A DNA stretch of 42,813 nt from Clostridiaceae bacterium (GCA_012800515.1 JAAZJE010000008.1:1-42813), one strand, 5' to 3'; counted from the first letter of the stretch, positions 32,975-42,619 are shown. Program-made: numbers and translations. Notes: a model not told the origin generated them from the sequence alone.

Positions 32975-33551
32975 GCAGTATTTCCTCGAGACTACTGATC
33001 AGGGCATCGCGAGCCGCGTTATAGGCGAAGCCGCGGTTGACCGCCCGCCGCAACTCTTTCTCGAAAGCACGGGAGCAGGGGTCGATCCGTTCCGCTTCCG
33101 TGTCATAGCATTCGGCGGCAATGCGCCGGAGAACCGAACGCCGCCGGGAAACATAGCCGGCCAATAACTCCTCATCCGAGGGCATCAGCTCCTCGAGCGC
33201 CCGGGTCACGGCTTCCGGGTCATATCCGCGCGCAGCCAGACGCTCGCGCAGAACTCTTGCTCCTTCCGGATGCGAATCGATACGCTGTTGCAGATAAAGA
33301 CAAGCTAATTCATAGTCATTGATGAGATTGTAGGACTTGAGCTCCGCCGTCACCCGGTCGATTAGATCGACGGCAACGCCGGCCTCACGCATTTTTACGC
33401 GGACCTTATGTTCTGACTGCATACCGTGCGACAAATAACCGAGTGCAACTTGCCGCGCGGCGGCAAGTGCCGTGGATTCATTTTGTAACAGCGCGGCTTC
33501 GGCGGCGGCAAAATCCCGGCCCAGCCGTTTCGCGTCCAAAGGTAAACTCAA
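32964..33551 (-). CDS. recX: Regulatory protein RecX
   Basis: 195 residues from TTG 33551, one base after the recA stop; the binding site is weak (GGGG about ten bases upstream). RecX inhibits RecA filaments. Three-helix RecX repeats are visible: ALGYLSHGMQSEHKVRVKMREAG, YLQQRIDSHPEGARVLRERLAARG and the C-terminal block around FEKELRRAVNRGFAY. Placement directly behind recA supports the call. The exact start is uncertain. Confidence 0.88.
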   Translation of the reverse strand: MSLPLDAKRLGRDFAAAEAALLQNESTALAAARQVALGYLSHGMQSEHKVRVKMREAGVAVDLIDRVTAELKSYNLINDYELACLYLQQRIDSHPEGARVLRERLAARGYDPEAVTRALEELMPSDEELLAGYVSRRRSVLRRIAAECYDTEAERIDPCSRAFEKELRRAVNRGFAYNAARDALISSLEEILHDN

Positions 33552-33552
33552 A

Positions 33553-34698
33553 TTAGTCTAGCCCCAACAGTTCGTCGAGCTTATCCGCCCTTTCGTCATC
33601 ATCGCTTTCGTCATCGACGTCATCCTCATCCGATTCGCCGTCCTCGTCGTAGTAAGAGGCATTACGCATATCGTCGAGATGCTCCAGAATCTTCGCTTCG
33701 ATTTCCTGGCGGAGTTCGGGATTGGCATCGATAAATTCGGCGGAATTGCTCTTGCCCTGTCCGAGACGCAAGTCTCCATAGGAGAACCAGGAGCCCGCCT
33801 TGGTAATCACGCCGGTAGTAACACCCGCCTCGACAAGACCGTCCAGCAGATTCAGTCCCTGGCCGAAGAGCAACTCGATCGAAACAGTCTTGAACGGCGG
33901 CGCAACCTTGTTTTTAGTCACGCGCATAATAGTCATAACGCCAATGGGTACCTGTTTTTCGGTCAGGCGCTCACCGCGCCGCACTTCGAGGCGAACCGAG
34001 GCGTAAAAGCGCAGAGCGCGTCCACCGGTCGTCGTCTCCGTCGGTCCGCGCGACCAGCCCGTGGGAATCTTCTCCCGCAACTGGTTAATGAATATAACTA
34101 TACAGTCGGTCCGTGAAATCGTACTGGCCAACCGGCGTAGCGCCATCGACATCATGCGAGCGTGGCTACCGACAATCTGTTCGGCAAAGCCGCCGTCTAT
34201 CTCAGCACGCGGTGTCAGCGCCGCCACACTATCGATTACGACCATATCTATGGCACCGCTCTTAACCAGAGCCTCGGCAATGCTCAGTCCTTGCTCACCG
34301 TAGTCAGGCTGTGAAATCAAAAGGTTATCGATATCGACGCCCAACTTAGCGGCATATTCCGGATCCAGGGCATGCTCCGCATCGATAAAGGCCGCATTCC
34401 CACCCTGTTTTTGACAGGCGGCGATCATATGCAGAGCCACGGTTGTTTTTCCCGACGATTCCGGCCCGTAAACCTCGATGATGCGCCCTTTCGGCAGGCC
34501 GCCGATGCCCAGCGCCAAGTCCAAGGGCATAATACCGGTCGACATGGCCTGAACCTTTATCTTCGAATGCTCGCCCATCTTCATGATCGCGCCGGGGCCG
34601 AAATCCTTGGCAATCGCCTTCATGGTTGTCTCCAACGCCGCCGCCCTTTCCTCAGCCGGCAAGGGCTCCAATATATCTCGTTTCTTGACTCTCGACAT
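33553..34698 (-). CDS. recA: Recombinase RecA
   Basis: 381 residues from ATG 34698, with AAGGAG six bases upstream. ATP-dependent strand exchange and SOS co-protease. Walker A GPESSGKTT (78-86), MVVIDSVAAL, the DNA-binding loop region around ARMMSMALRRL and NQLREKIPTGWSRGPTETTTGG, all canonical. The C-terminal tail (about 345-381) is unusually acidic, with a long run of Asp/Glu/Ser. The extra N-terminal ~20 residues are modest. A -10 box is seen upstream but no GAAC-N4-GTTC LexA box. Confidence 0.98.
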   Translation of the reverse strand: MSRVKKRDILEPLPAEERAAALETTMKAIAKDFGPGAIMKMGEHSKIKVQAMSTGIMPLDLALGIGGLPKGRIIEVYGPESSGKTTVALHMIAACQKQGGNAAFIDAEHALDPEYAAKLGVDIDNLLISQPDYGEQGLSIAEALVKSGAIDMVVIDSVAALTPRAEIDGGFAEQIVGSHARMMSMALRRLASTISRTDCIVIFINQLREKIPTGWSRGPTETTTGGRALRFYASVRLEVRRGERLTEKQVPIGVMTIMRVTKNKVAPPFKTVSIELLFGQGLNLLDGLVEAGVTTGVITKAGSWFSYGDLRLGQGKSNSAEFIDANPELRQEIEAKILEHLDDMRNASYYDEDGESDEDDVDDESDDDERADKLDELLGLD

Positions 34699-34752
34699 TA
34701 AAATCTCCTTGCTTCCGGGCGGACTGCTCCCAATCCGCTTTATTCAAACTAC

Positions 34753-34758
34753 ATTATA
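34753..34758 (-). promoter_or_regulatory. Candidate -10 box of recA
   Basis: TATAAT on the - strand, 54 bases upstream of the recA start. At the right distance only weak -35 matches (TGTCGG or GTGTCG) are present. A short stem GCGGA/TCCGC lies in the leader. The 139-base gap also holds the inverted repeat CGACAA-T-TTGTCG (34824-34836) next to the murJ stop. Confidence 0.45.
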
Positions 34759-34837
34759 ACAATATTCCCCTGCGCCGACACACCCGACCTTTACTCGGGC
34801 AACCTTCCGACCGGTCTTTTCTTCGACAATTTGTCGT

Positions 34838-36886
34838 TTAATCCCGCTGCATACGCAGCTTTTTCATCAGGTTCCGCGACTCCGGCAGATCGAGGCGGTT
34901 CGTCAACAAAATGTATACCAGAGCCGCCAGCACAAAGCGCAAAGCCAGCCAAATCAGCTGAACCAACTTGCTCATCGGACTGAGTAGCGGCGTCAACAGA
35001 CCAAACAGGTACAAAATCACGGCGGACACGGCCGCGGAACCCCCCGCCTTTAACAAAAAGACCGAGAGATTGCGCGGGCGACGCTGCGGGAAGTAATGCT
35101 TATAGGCCGACAGCAGAATCAACATCAGAGCGAAGCTGGACATAAGGAAGGAGAACGAAAGCGAACTCGGTCCCATGGCCGTGTGCTGAGTCAAGATATA
35201 GCCGCCGATCCCGGTGATGAGCAATGAGGCCAGGCCGGCAATCAACGGTACTTTGGTCAGATTGGCAGCATAGAAGGCATTGTTCATCAGGTTCACCACA
35301 GTATGCGTAATGATGGCGAAACAGTAGAAGCTGAGGATGACGGCGATCGATTTTATCGCATTGTCCGAGACCTTCCCCCACTGGAAAATCCCCTGTGCCA
35401 CATCGAAGCGCGCCGCAAAAAAGAACAGACCGGAGGGAATTGTCAAGTAGAGCGCCCGCCGCAGGCTGTCGCTCAATAGGATTGAGGAACGGCGATCGTC
35501 GCCGACGGCATCGAGCTCGGAAAGCTGCGGCAACATGACTTTGCTGACGGCAACGGCGAAAATACCCCAGGGCAAATGCCAGGTAACCACCGCATTGCGA
35601 TGGAAGGCCGGCGTACCTTCGGGGAAGACTTTCATAAAAGCATTTATGACTATTGTATTCACTTGGGGAATCGAAGCGGAAATCAGGGTAGGCAGAGCAA
35701 TGGCCAGCAAACTGCGGAAGCCGGGATCGCGCCAGTCCAGCGAGGGACGAAAATAGCGGAGCTCGTGCCGGGCAATCGCCGCCTGCCAGAGAAAATATCC
35801 CAATGCCGACAGCGTAACGCCGAGTGCCGCCATGTTCAATCCCGTGGCGGACGGACCGCCGAGGAGAGCGATACTGAGCACAACGCCCAAATTATAGAGC
35901 GCGGGTGCAAAGGCCGTCGCCGTAAAGCGCTGATGAGCGTTCAATATGCCCATCGACAGGGCGGCCAGCATCATGAATATGACCTGCGGGAAGAGCATAC
36001 GCGCCACACCGGTCGCATAAGCTACGGCTTCGGGATGAGCAATCATACTCATCAGCGAACCGGCAAGAATTTCTCCAAGGACGACCGCCGTGAAGGTAAT
36101 CAGTCCGGCGAAAGTAATGAAAATGCTCAGCGCCCGCCAGCCCTTTCGCTCCTCGCCTTTGCGCAGAGCTCCGGAGAGCCAGGGGATAATCGCCGCCTGA
36201 ATCGAACCGCCGATCAAAAGCTGATAAATCAGATCGGGCAGAAGGAAGCCCTGAACAAAGGCTTCGGAAAAGCGTCCTTCTCCGAAAGTAGGAATTACTA
36301 AAATTTCCCGAAGTTGGCCAATCAGCTTACTGAGGATGAGGCCCAACATCACGATAGCGGTATTGCGTGTGATATTACGCTTCCCTCGCTCGGACTCTCT
36401 ACCCTTCGTACTTGTCGGTTCTCCGGACAGAATTGTCGCCCGGTCGCGAGCCTCACCCCCGGTCAGGGTGGTAGCTGTGGTTCTCCCCCGCAGGTCTCGG
36501 CGCTCGGAGAGTTCGCCCGTGCGGAGACGCGCCTTGCGCCCCTGAATAAAAGTCGAAGCAATCCGCCCGGTCTTTGGATCAATAACCCGACGGAACGGCG
36601 GCGGCTCGGTCAGGGGCAACGCAGGGTATCGTTCGGGAGTCCGGTTATACTCGCGCCGATATTCTTCGGTTTCGGCAAGGACATCCTTCCAGGAATACCC
36701 TTCATTTATGCTATCTCGTAATGACGTTATCCTGTAATGTCTTTTAGGGCTACGGTCATGGAATGTACCAAAGTCTCTCCTATCGGCGCTATCCGCCCAG
36801 ATCTCCTCTTCCGTACGCTGGATAGCACCGCTCATAGCTTGATCTAAAACCTCAATCAGCGGGCGCAGATATTTGAACTCTGTCAT
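34838..36886 (-). CDS. murJ: Lipid II flippase MurJ with N-terminal extension
   Basis: 682 residues from ATG 36886, with GGAG seven bases upstream. The MOP-family core (about 172-682) has some 14 membrane segments, starting with ITRNTAIVMLGLILSKLIGQLREI and including GEGRFSEAFVQGFLLPDLIYQLL, typical of MurJ/MviN; it moves lipid II across the membrane for cell-wall synthesis. MurJ is usually 500-550 residues long. Here ~170 extra residues precede the first membrane segment: a short helical part (1-80), then a Pro/Arg/Thr-rich stretch with no membrane helix that should be cytoplasmic. The extension contains PFRRVIDPKTGRIAS and many basic residues. Codon use and reading frame are continuous, so it is not an obvious artefact. 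Confidence 0.93.
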   Translation of the reverse strand: MTEFKYLRPLIEVLDQAMSGAIQRTEEEIWADSADRRDFGTFHDRSPKRHYRITSLRDSINEGYSWKDVLAETEEYRREYNRTPERYPALPLTEPPPFRRVIDPKTGRIASTFIQGRKARLRTGELSERRDLRGRTTATTLTGGEARDRATILSGEPTSTKGRESERGKRNITRNTAIVMLGLILSKLIGQLREILVIPTFGEGRFSEAFVQGFLLPDLIYQLLIGGSIQAAIIPWLSGALRKGEERKGWRALSIFITFAGLITFTAVVLGEILAGSLMSMIAHPEAVAYATGVARMLFPQVIFMMLAALSMGILNAHQRFTATAFAPALYNLGVVLSIALLGGPSATGLNMAALGVTLSALGYFLWQAAIARHELRYFRPSLDWRDPGFRSLLAIALPTLISASIPQVNTIVINAFMKVFPEGTPAFHRNAVVTWHLPWGIFAVAVSKVMLPQLSELDAVGDDRRSSILLSDSLRRALYLTIPSGLFFFAARFDVAQGIFQWGKVSDNAIKSIAVILSFYCFAIITHTVVNLMNNAFYAANLTKVPLIAGLASLLITGIGGYILTQHTAMGPSSLSFSFLMSSFALMLILLSAYKHYFPQRRPRNLSVFLLKAGGSAAVSAVILYLFGLLTPLLSPMSKLVQLIWLALRFVLAALVYILLTNRLDLPESRNLMKKLRMQRD

Positions 36887-36907
36887 ATCCCTTCTCCGCA
36901 CCGCCGT

Positions 36908-38224
36908 TTACCTCAAATAACTCTCGGAACAATTAATCAAACGATATAAAAGCGCCAGGGCATTTGTCGCGGTTAGAGAACGGATTCTCTGCCGTTCACC
37001 CCGGAAAATAAATTTCTCGCAGCATCCCTCCGGCTCGATTCCTCCGGCAAGAGCGATATATACCAGTCCGACCGGCTTGGTCTCCGTGCCTCCTTCGGGT
37101 CCGGCAATGCCGGTCACGGCGAGTGCGTAATCGCTGCCGAAGCGTTCGCGACAACCGAGAGCCATCTGCAAAGCGACCGTTTCGCTGACCGCTCCTTCTT
37201 CCGCCAAAACCCGCGGCGCAACACCCAGGAATTTCTCCTTGGCCGAATTATCGTAGGCGACCACCGAGCCCAGAAAAACGCGTGAAGCTCCCGGGAAGGC
37301 AACCAGCTCGGAACTTATCAATCCTCCCGTGCAGGATTCGGCCATACCGAGTGTGCGTCCGTTTTTGAGTAACTCAGCCAAAACCACCTCCGGCAGACTG
37401 CGATTCCCCTCTTCATAAATGTATTTTTCCAAGCGGCGACGCACCTCGGCGGCGAGCGGTGCGAGCATATCTGCTTCCGCATCCGTCGCGCTTTTGTCCC
37501 GTCGTTGGGTCAGGCGAATCATCACCTCGCCCGGTGAAACATAAGTGGCTATCGACGGATTCCCGCTCTTTGCGACCAGGTCGGCTATCTCGTTCTCCGT
37601 CTGCGCCTCGCCAATACCGACCAGGTGGAAATAAATATGTCGGAATTCGGCGGCGGAATGTTCGGCCAGGAAAGGCGCCACATAGGCGGTGAACATCGGG
37701 CGATTCTCATTCGGCGGTCCCGGAAGCAGAATCAGTGTCCGGATTTTCCCGGCATAATCGACGGTAAATGCCACGCCCGGAGCGGTACCATTATGATTGG
37801 GAATGAGCCAGCACGGCAGGGGCAACAGCGCCTGTTTGCGATTATTCTCCGTCGGCGTACGCCCGGAGGCGGCGAAATAGGCGACGATCTCCTGCCAGGC
37901 CGATTCGGAAAAAGTCAACTCACGACCGGCAGCCCGCGCCGCCTGGGCCAGAGATATGTCGTCGGCCGTCGGCCCCAGACCGCCGGTAATAACCACGGCG
38001 TCATTGCGCTCCAACGCGACCTCGATCGCCTGCCGTAACCGTTCGGGATGATCCCCGACCACCGTCTGGTGATAACAATTAATGCCCAAATCGGCGAGCT
38101 GACGCGCCAGCCACCAGGCATTGGTATTCAAAACCTGACCCAGCAGAACCTCGGTTCCGCAGGCAATGATTTCGGCACTGTTCAAATTACCCGGATCTAC
38201 CAGTCCCGGCCCGTACTCAATCAC
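36908..38224 (-). CDS. cinA: CinA-family protein (NMN amidohydrolase-like)
   Basis: 438 residues from GTG 38224, which overlaps the folD stop by four bases; AAGGAG lies 11 bases upstream. A later TTG start is possible because the family usually begins near AEIIACGTE (residue 17). The N-terminal MoaB/MogA-like domain (17-180) has IIACGTEVLLGQVLNTNA and TGGLGPTADDISL. The C-terminal CinA domain (about 275-430) has AESCTGGLISSELVAFPGAS, VVAYDNSAKEKFLGV and VTGIAGPEGGT. The latter deamidates nicotinamide mononucleotide in several bacteria, and the former has ADP-ribose pyrophosphatase activity in some members. Often next to recA in Bacillota; here murJ intervenes. Confidence 0.95.
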   Translation of the reverse strand: MIEYGPGLVDPGNLNSAEIIACGTEVLLGQVLNTNAWWLARQLADLGINCYHQTVVGDHPERLRQAIEVALERNDAVVITGGLGPTADDISLAQAARAAGRELTFSESAWQEIVAYFAASGRTPTENNRKQALLPLPCWLIPNHNGTAPGVAFTVDYAGKIRTLILLPGPPNENRPMFTAYVAPFLAEHSAAEFRHIYFHLVGIGEAQTENEIADLVAKSGNPSIATYVSPGEVMIRLTQRRDKSATDAEADMLAPLAAEVRRRLEKYIYEEGNRSLPEVVLAELLKNGRTLGMAESCTGGLISSELVAFPGASRVFLGSVVAYDNSAKEKFLGVAPRVLAEEGAVSETVALQMALGCRERFGSDYALAVTGIAGPEGGTETKPVGLVYIALAGGIEPEGCCEKFIFRGERQRIRSLTATNALALLYRLINCSESYLR

Positions 38225-39141
38225 AGATCGTTATGCTCCTTGAAAGCGGTCAGCGTATTGCGCAGAAGCATCGCGATCGTCATCGGACCGACTCCTCCCG
38301 GCACCGGCGTGATCGCCGCAACTTTGTCGGCCACGGACTTGAAGTCCACATCGCCGACGACTTTCCTGCCGACCCGGTTGATTCCGACGTCGATGACAAC
38401 AGCCCTTTCGTTGAAATCGTCGGCGCCGACCAGACCGGGCTGACCGGCGGCAACCACGACAATGTCGGCATTTCGACAGGCTGAACTCAGATCAACTGTT
38501 TTTGAATGGGCAACCGTCACAGTAGCGTTCGCAGCCAGCAGGAGGAGCGCCATCGGCTTGCCGACTATATTGCTCCGGCCTATGACCAGCGCCTTCTTAC
38601 CCGCGACATCGATACGATAACGACGCAAAATCTCCATAACTCCGGCCGGCGTGCAGGGCAGGAATTTCTGATTGCGTCCGAACAGCGCGGCCACATTCAA
38701 CGGATGGAAACAGTCCACATCCTTGCCCGGATCGATGGCATTGATCACCAACTGTTCACTTATATGCTTAGGCAGAGGCAGCTGAACCAAAATTCCATCC
38801 ACCTCCGGCGTATTATTTATACTCTCAATCAGATCCAGAACATCCTTCAGCGTAGCGTCTTCACTCAGGTGATAGCTGAAAGAGCGGATATTCGCCGCTT
38901 CACAGGCCCGCTTCTTATTATTCACGTAAATTGACGAAGCCGGATCTTCACCGACCTGAATCACCGCCAGACCGGGGGAACGGCCGACGACATCAGTCAA
39001 ATGCTGAGCTTCCAGTCGCACCTCTTCCCGTAGCAACTTGGCACAGAGTTTGCCGTCCAGGATCAACGCGCCTCCCGGCGTATACTCCGCCTCAATGCCC
39101 GCGGGCAAATTAACCGGATTTAATTTTCTGTCAGTACTCAT
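38221..39141 (-). CDS. folD: Bifunctional methylenetetrahydrofolate dehydrogenase/cyclohydrolase
   Basis: 306 residues from ATG 39141, with AGGAG upstream. Interconverts methylene- and formyl-tetrahydrofolate with NADP. Catalytic region SSIYVNNKKRACE with the essential lysine, PLPKHI, PGKDVDCFHPLN, the NADP-binding VIGRSNIVGKPMALLL, and PVPGGVGPMTIAMLL at the end are all in place. About 25 extra N-terminal residues precede the usual start, near GALILDGK. The four-base overlap with cinA indicates coupled translation. Confidence 0.97.
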   Translation of the reverse strand: MSTDRKLNPVNLPAGIEAEYTPGGALILDGKLCAKLLREEVRLEAQHLTDVVGRSPGLAVIQVGEDPASSIYVNNKKRACEAANIRSFSYHLSEDATLKDVLDLIESINNTPEVDGILVQLPLPKHISEQLVINAIDPGKDVDCFHPLNVAALFGRNQKFLPCTPAGVMEILRRYRIDVAGKKALVIGRSNIVGKPMALLLLAANATVTVAHSKTVDLSSACRNADIVVVAAGQPGLVGADDFNERAVVIDVGINRVGRKVVGDVDFKSVADKVAAITPVPGGVGPMTIAMLLRNTLTAFKEHNDL

Positions 39142-39169
39142 ATTCTTACTCCTGTCTCCAGTAATTTTA

Positions 39170-42085
39170 TCACTGTTGTCCGCGCTTAAACTGCTCCAGC
39201 ATCGCCTGGTCGAATTGCAATTTGCGCGGTCGACTGCCGTCCCGCGGTCCGACCCAGCCCATCTGCTCCAGAGTATCGATCAGGCGCGCCGCGCGCGGAT
39301 AACCCACATTCAGGCGGCGCTGCAAAATCGATATCGAACCGTAGCCGGCATCCAGACAAATCTGAGCCGCGTCCGGCAGCAATTCATCCATCTCGTCCTC
39401 ACCGCTGCGATCGCCGCTCCCGGACAATAATTCATCCACGACCTCCATATGCTCCTCACTGTATCGCGGACCGCCCTGAGCCTTGATATACGACGTAAAC
39501 TTCTCCACGTCGCGAACGGATATAAAAGCTCCCTGGCCGCGAATCGGCTTCGACAAATGCTGCGGAGAATATAACATATCTCCGCGACCCAGCAGCTTCT
39601 CGGCACCGCCCATATCCAGCACGGTACGCGAGTCCACCTGCGAGGCGACGGCAAAGGCGATTCGCGAGGGAATATTCGCTTTGATCAGGCCGGTAATTAC
39701 ATCCACCGACGGACGCTGCGTTGCGACGATCAGGTGAATTCCCGCCGCCCGCGCTTTCGCGGTCAGTCGGGCGATATAGCTCTCCACCTCGTTTGCGGCC
39801 GTCATCATAAGGTCGGCCAACTCGTCAATCACCACCACCCAGAACGGCATATGCTCCAGTCCGTCTCGTTTGGCATACTCGTTATAACCGGCCAAATCGC
39901 GCACTCCGCATTCCGCAAAAATATTATATCGCGCGTCCATCTCCCTTACGACGGCTCCCAAAGTTTTGGCCGCTTTCTCCGGCTCGGTAACTACTGGCTC
40001 CACCAGGTGCGGTATATCTGCGTAAACACTCAGTTCAACTACCTTAGGATCAATCAGAATCAACCGCAAATCCTCCGGGCTCATCCGGCTCAGAATACTG
40101 GTCAGAATCGCATTGATACAGACTGACTTTCCCGATCCGGTCGCTCCGGCAATCAGCAAATGCGGCATCTTGGTCAAGTCGCAATACAGGGGCGCACCGG
40201 CAACGTCACGACCCAGCGCCGCCAACAGCGGTACTCTGCTGTTGCGGAACTGTTCATCGGCCAGGAGTTCTCGAATCCCGACCGTACTGATCTCTTTGTT
40301 GGCCATCTCGATGCCGATGACGGATTTTCCGGGTATCGGCGCTTCTATTCTCAAGCCCGTTGCCGCCAGACTCAGCGCGATATCGTCACTGAGAGAAACA
40401 ATCCGGCTGACTTTGACACCCACTCCCGGCATCAGTTCAAAACGCGTGATTGTCGGTCCGGAGGTGATATTCGTCACTTTCGCTTCAACGCCGAAACTCG
40501 CCAGCGTCTCCTCCAGGCGGCGACCGAGATCTCTGACAACTTTAACATTTGTAGCCGTCTTACCGGCCGGTTCCGGGCTCAGGAGATTGATCGGCGGCAG
40601 TTTCCAGGCGGGCTTCGGTTTGGATTCGGACTCGGCGGGCGCGACGAGCGCCGGCGAAGCTTTCTTTCCTGTTTGTCGCGCTTCGCTCCGTACCGCGGTC
40701 TCCTTAGTCTTTTGCGGCTCCGTGCGCGGCGGGGTTACGGTGACTTCCGACGCTGTCTCCATCCGGGTGGGAAGCGCCACATCTTCCAGGGTCATACGCC
40801 CGGCGGTACGTTCCAACATAGGCGCCTTACGCGGCCAATTGGTAATTACCGTACCCTCGGTATTTTTGCTCGTGCTGCGCGTGGGAATTACCGCGACTCT
40901 CGCTTCAGCTCGAATCTCGGGTCGCTTCGACGGTTCCAGGCGCGGTGGGGTCAATTGCCGATAAATCGGATCGTGAGCCGCCTCCGGTAGAGTCGCTCCG
41001 TTCCAGGACAAAGCCGGCGATTCCGCTGCGTCGGACGGCGACGCGGTACTGCTACCGACCAGAATAAATCCGCTCTTTGAACGCTCCGGCTTCACAAATT
41101 TCAGCGGCGGCACTCCGACCGACGCCGTTACCGTCGCCTGATCGATCCGCTCGGTATTAATTTCCCTAGCGGGCTGTTGCCACAGAGTTACCGCCGGCGT
41201 ATGCGCGGCGGCTGTTTCCGAGCCGCTCCCGTTCCCCGCCGCGACTCCGGCCGCAAAGGTGACGGGCCGCACGACTTTGTCGTCCGCGGAATCTTGATTC
41301 TCACCCGGCGTGCCTTCGCCTGCCGCCGCAAGCTCGGCTACCGCCTCCTCCGCGATCCTCGCCGCCTCCGCGGCTTCCGCCTCGGACAAAGCTTTCCGCT
41401 CCGCCCGTCCGACGCGCCAATTGCCGAAAGCATGACGCAGACGGGAAACGACATTGCGTAGCGCCTGCCCCAGCTTAATACCCAAACCGGCAAAAGAAAG
41501 ATTGAAAATCAGCACGGCCTCGATAGCGATTGCCGCTCCGATAATAATAATCGCTCCGGTACGGCCACTCAGGGCAACCAGACCCATCGCCACCAGACCG
41601 CCGAAAAAGCCGCCTGACCATGCGCCCGGGCTCTTGCCGCCGATTGCCGCCTCCTGCCCCAATTTCCACAACGCCCCCAGGGTCGCCGCGGTCGACGGCG
41701 ACACATTATCTGTCGCCGTCCCGACGGTATCCGAACGCACCGCAAAGCTGAGGAAGTCCGCCAGCGACACCGTGATAACCTGGGCGAGCGCACCGATGAG
41801 CAAAGCCAAAAAAGTATAGTGCCAGACCCGCCACAGAGTCAGTTGACGGCGCTTATTCAATAAAAGATCGGCGGTAAATAACAGCAGGAGCGGCGGCAGA
41901 AGAAAAGCCACCACCCCGAAGAGCCCTTTGCTCAGCTGTGCCAAAGTCTTGCCGAGCACGCCGGTATACGGCACAGGCGGATAGATCGTCAACGCGGCGA
42001 GAATCGCCAGGGCAAACGTCGCCAAGGCCAGAGCCTCATAGACTCGACTGACTTTCCGGACTGTTCTCGGTTCTTCGCTAGCCAT
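39170..42085 (-). CDS. ftsK: DNA translocase FtsK/SpoIIIE
   Basis: 971 residues from ATG 42085, with AAGGA five bases upstream. Pumps chromosomal DNA through the closing septum. The N-terminus has four to five membrane helices (about 15-205); residues ~215-480 form a low-complexity Ala/Glu/Pro/Thr linker. The motor follows: Walker A GATGSGKSVC (about 643-652), VVVIDELADLMM (Walker B, about 753), ATQRPSVDVITGLIKANIPSRIAF, then RGDMLY. The C-terminal gamma winged helix (about 895-960) has ISILQRRLNVGYPRAARLID, which reads KOPS/SRS-type DNA signals. Longer than SpoIIIE of Bacillus (about 790) because of the linker. Confidence 0.96.
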   Translation of the reverse strand: MASEEPRTVRKVSRVYEALALATFALAILAALTIYPPVPYTGVLGKTLAQLSKGLFGVVAFLLPPLLLLFTADLLLNKRRQLTLWRVWHYTFLALLIGALAQVITVSLADFLSFAVRSDTVGTATDNVSPSTAATLGALWKLGQEAAIGGKSPGAWSGGFFGGLVAMGLVALSGRTGAIIIIGAAIAIEAVLIFNLSFAGLGIKLGQALRNVVSRLRHAFGNWRVGRAERKALSEAEAAEAARIAEEAVAELAAAGEGTPGENQDSADDKVVRPVTFAAGVAAGNGSGSETAAAHTPAVTLWQQPAREINTERIDQATVTASVGVPPLKFVKPERSKSGFILVGSSTASPSDAAESPALSWNGATLPEAAHDPIYRQLTPPRLEPSKRPEIRAEARVAVIPTRSTSKNTEGTVITNWPRKAPMLERTAGRMTLEDVALPTRMETASEVTVTPPRTEPQKTKETAVRSEARQTGKKASPALVAPAESESKPKPAWKLPPINLLSPEPAGKTATNVKVVRDLGRRLEETLASFGVEAKVTNITSGPTITRFELMPGVGVKVSRIVSLSDDIALSLAATGLRIEAPIPGKSVIGIEMANKEISTVGIRELLADEQFRNSRVPLLAALGRDVAGAPLYCDLTKMPHLLIAGATGSGKSVCINAILTSILSRMSPEDLRLILIDPKVVELSVYADIPHLVEPVVTEPEKAAKTLGAVVREMDARYNIFAECGVRDLAGYNEYAKRDGLEHMPFWVVVIDELADLMMTAANEVESYIARLTAKARAAGIHLIVATQRPSVDVITGLIKANIPSRIAFAVASQVDSRTVLDMGGAEKLLGRGDMLYSPQHLSKPIRGQGAFISVRDVEKFTSYIKAQGGPRYSEEHMEVVDELLSGSGDRSGEDEMDELLPDAAQICLDAGYGSISILQRRLNVGYPRAARLIDTLEQMGWVGPRDGSRPRKLQFDQAMLEQFKRGQQ

Positions 42086-42106
42086 CGCTGTCCTTGTCGT
42101 AGGAGC

Positions 42107-42583
42107 TCAATCGCTCGGGATAGCCGCTCGCGCCAAAGCGTCACAGCGGTTATTGTATTCATGGTCGGCATGGGCCTTAACCTTGTTCCAGATCACAACA
42201 TGGCGTGCCTGCAGCTCATCCAATTTTTCCCACAAATCGCGGTTGCTGACCGGTACGCGCGCGGAATTCACCCAGCCGTTCTTCTTCCAATTCCGCAACC
42301 AATTCTGATTAAAGGCGTTTATAACATATGTGCTGTCGGAATAGACATCTACCTCGCAACGAAAACGCAACTGTCGCAGGCCTTCGATCACGGCCGTGAT
42401 CTCCATCCGATTATTCGTTGTTTCATTGACGCCGCCGGAAATTTCTTTTTCGTATTTGCCGAAAACCAGAATTGCCGCCCAGCCGCCCCTGCCCGGGTTA
42501 CCTGAGCAGGCACCGTCGGTATAGATTTGCACACGTTTCAATTGTTCGGTCATGCCGTCGTTTCCGGCCTTCTTTTCGGACAT
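42107..42583 (-). CDS. rnhA: Ribonuclease HI
   Basis: 158 residues from ATG 42583, with GGAG seven bases upstream; the ATG at 42607 lacks a site. Cuts RNA in RNA/DNA hybrids. Catalytic residues are seen in YTDGACSGNPG (Asp), NNRMEI (Glu), YSDSTYVI (Asp) and NRCDALA (Asp), with the handle region WLRNWKKNGWVNS. Length is typical of the bacterial type I enzyme. It lies 21 bases before ftsK and is the first gene of that unit. Confidence 0.96.
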   Translation of the reverse strand: MSEKKAGNDGMTEQLKRVQIYTDGACSGNPGRGGWAAILVFGKYEKEISGGVNETTNNRMEITAVIEGLRQLRFRCEVDVYSDSTYVINAFNQNWLRNWKKNGWVNSARVPVSNRDLWEKLDELQARHVVIWNKVKAHADHEYNNRCDALARAAIPSD

Positions 42584-42619
42584 TAAATCTCTCCCAGCAA
42601 TGCTCATTTCTGAACGTTA

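Noticed and set aside
40113..40964. Overlapping + strand open frames inside the ftsK linker
   Set aside because: The low-complexity linker opens several frames; none has a ribosome binding site or domain.
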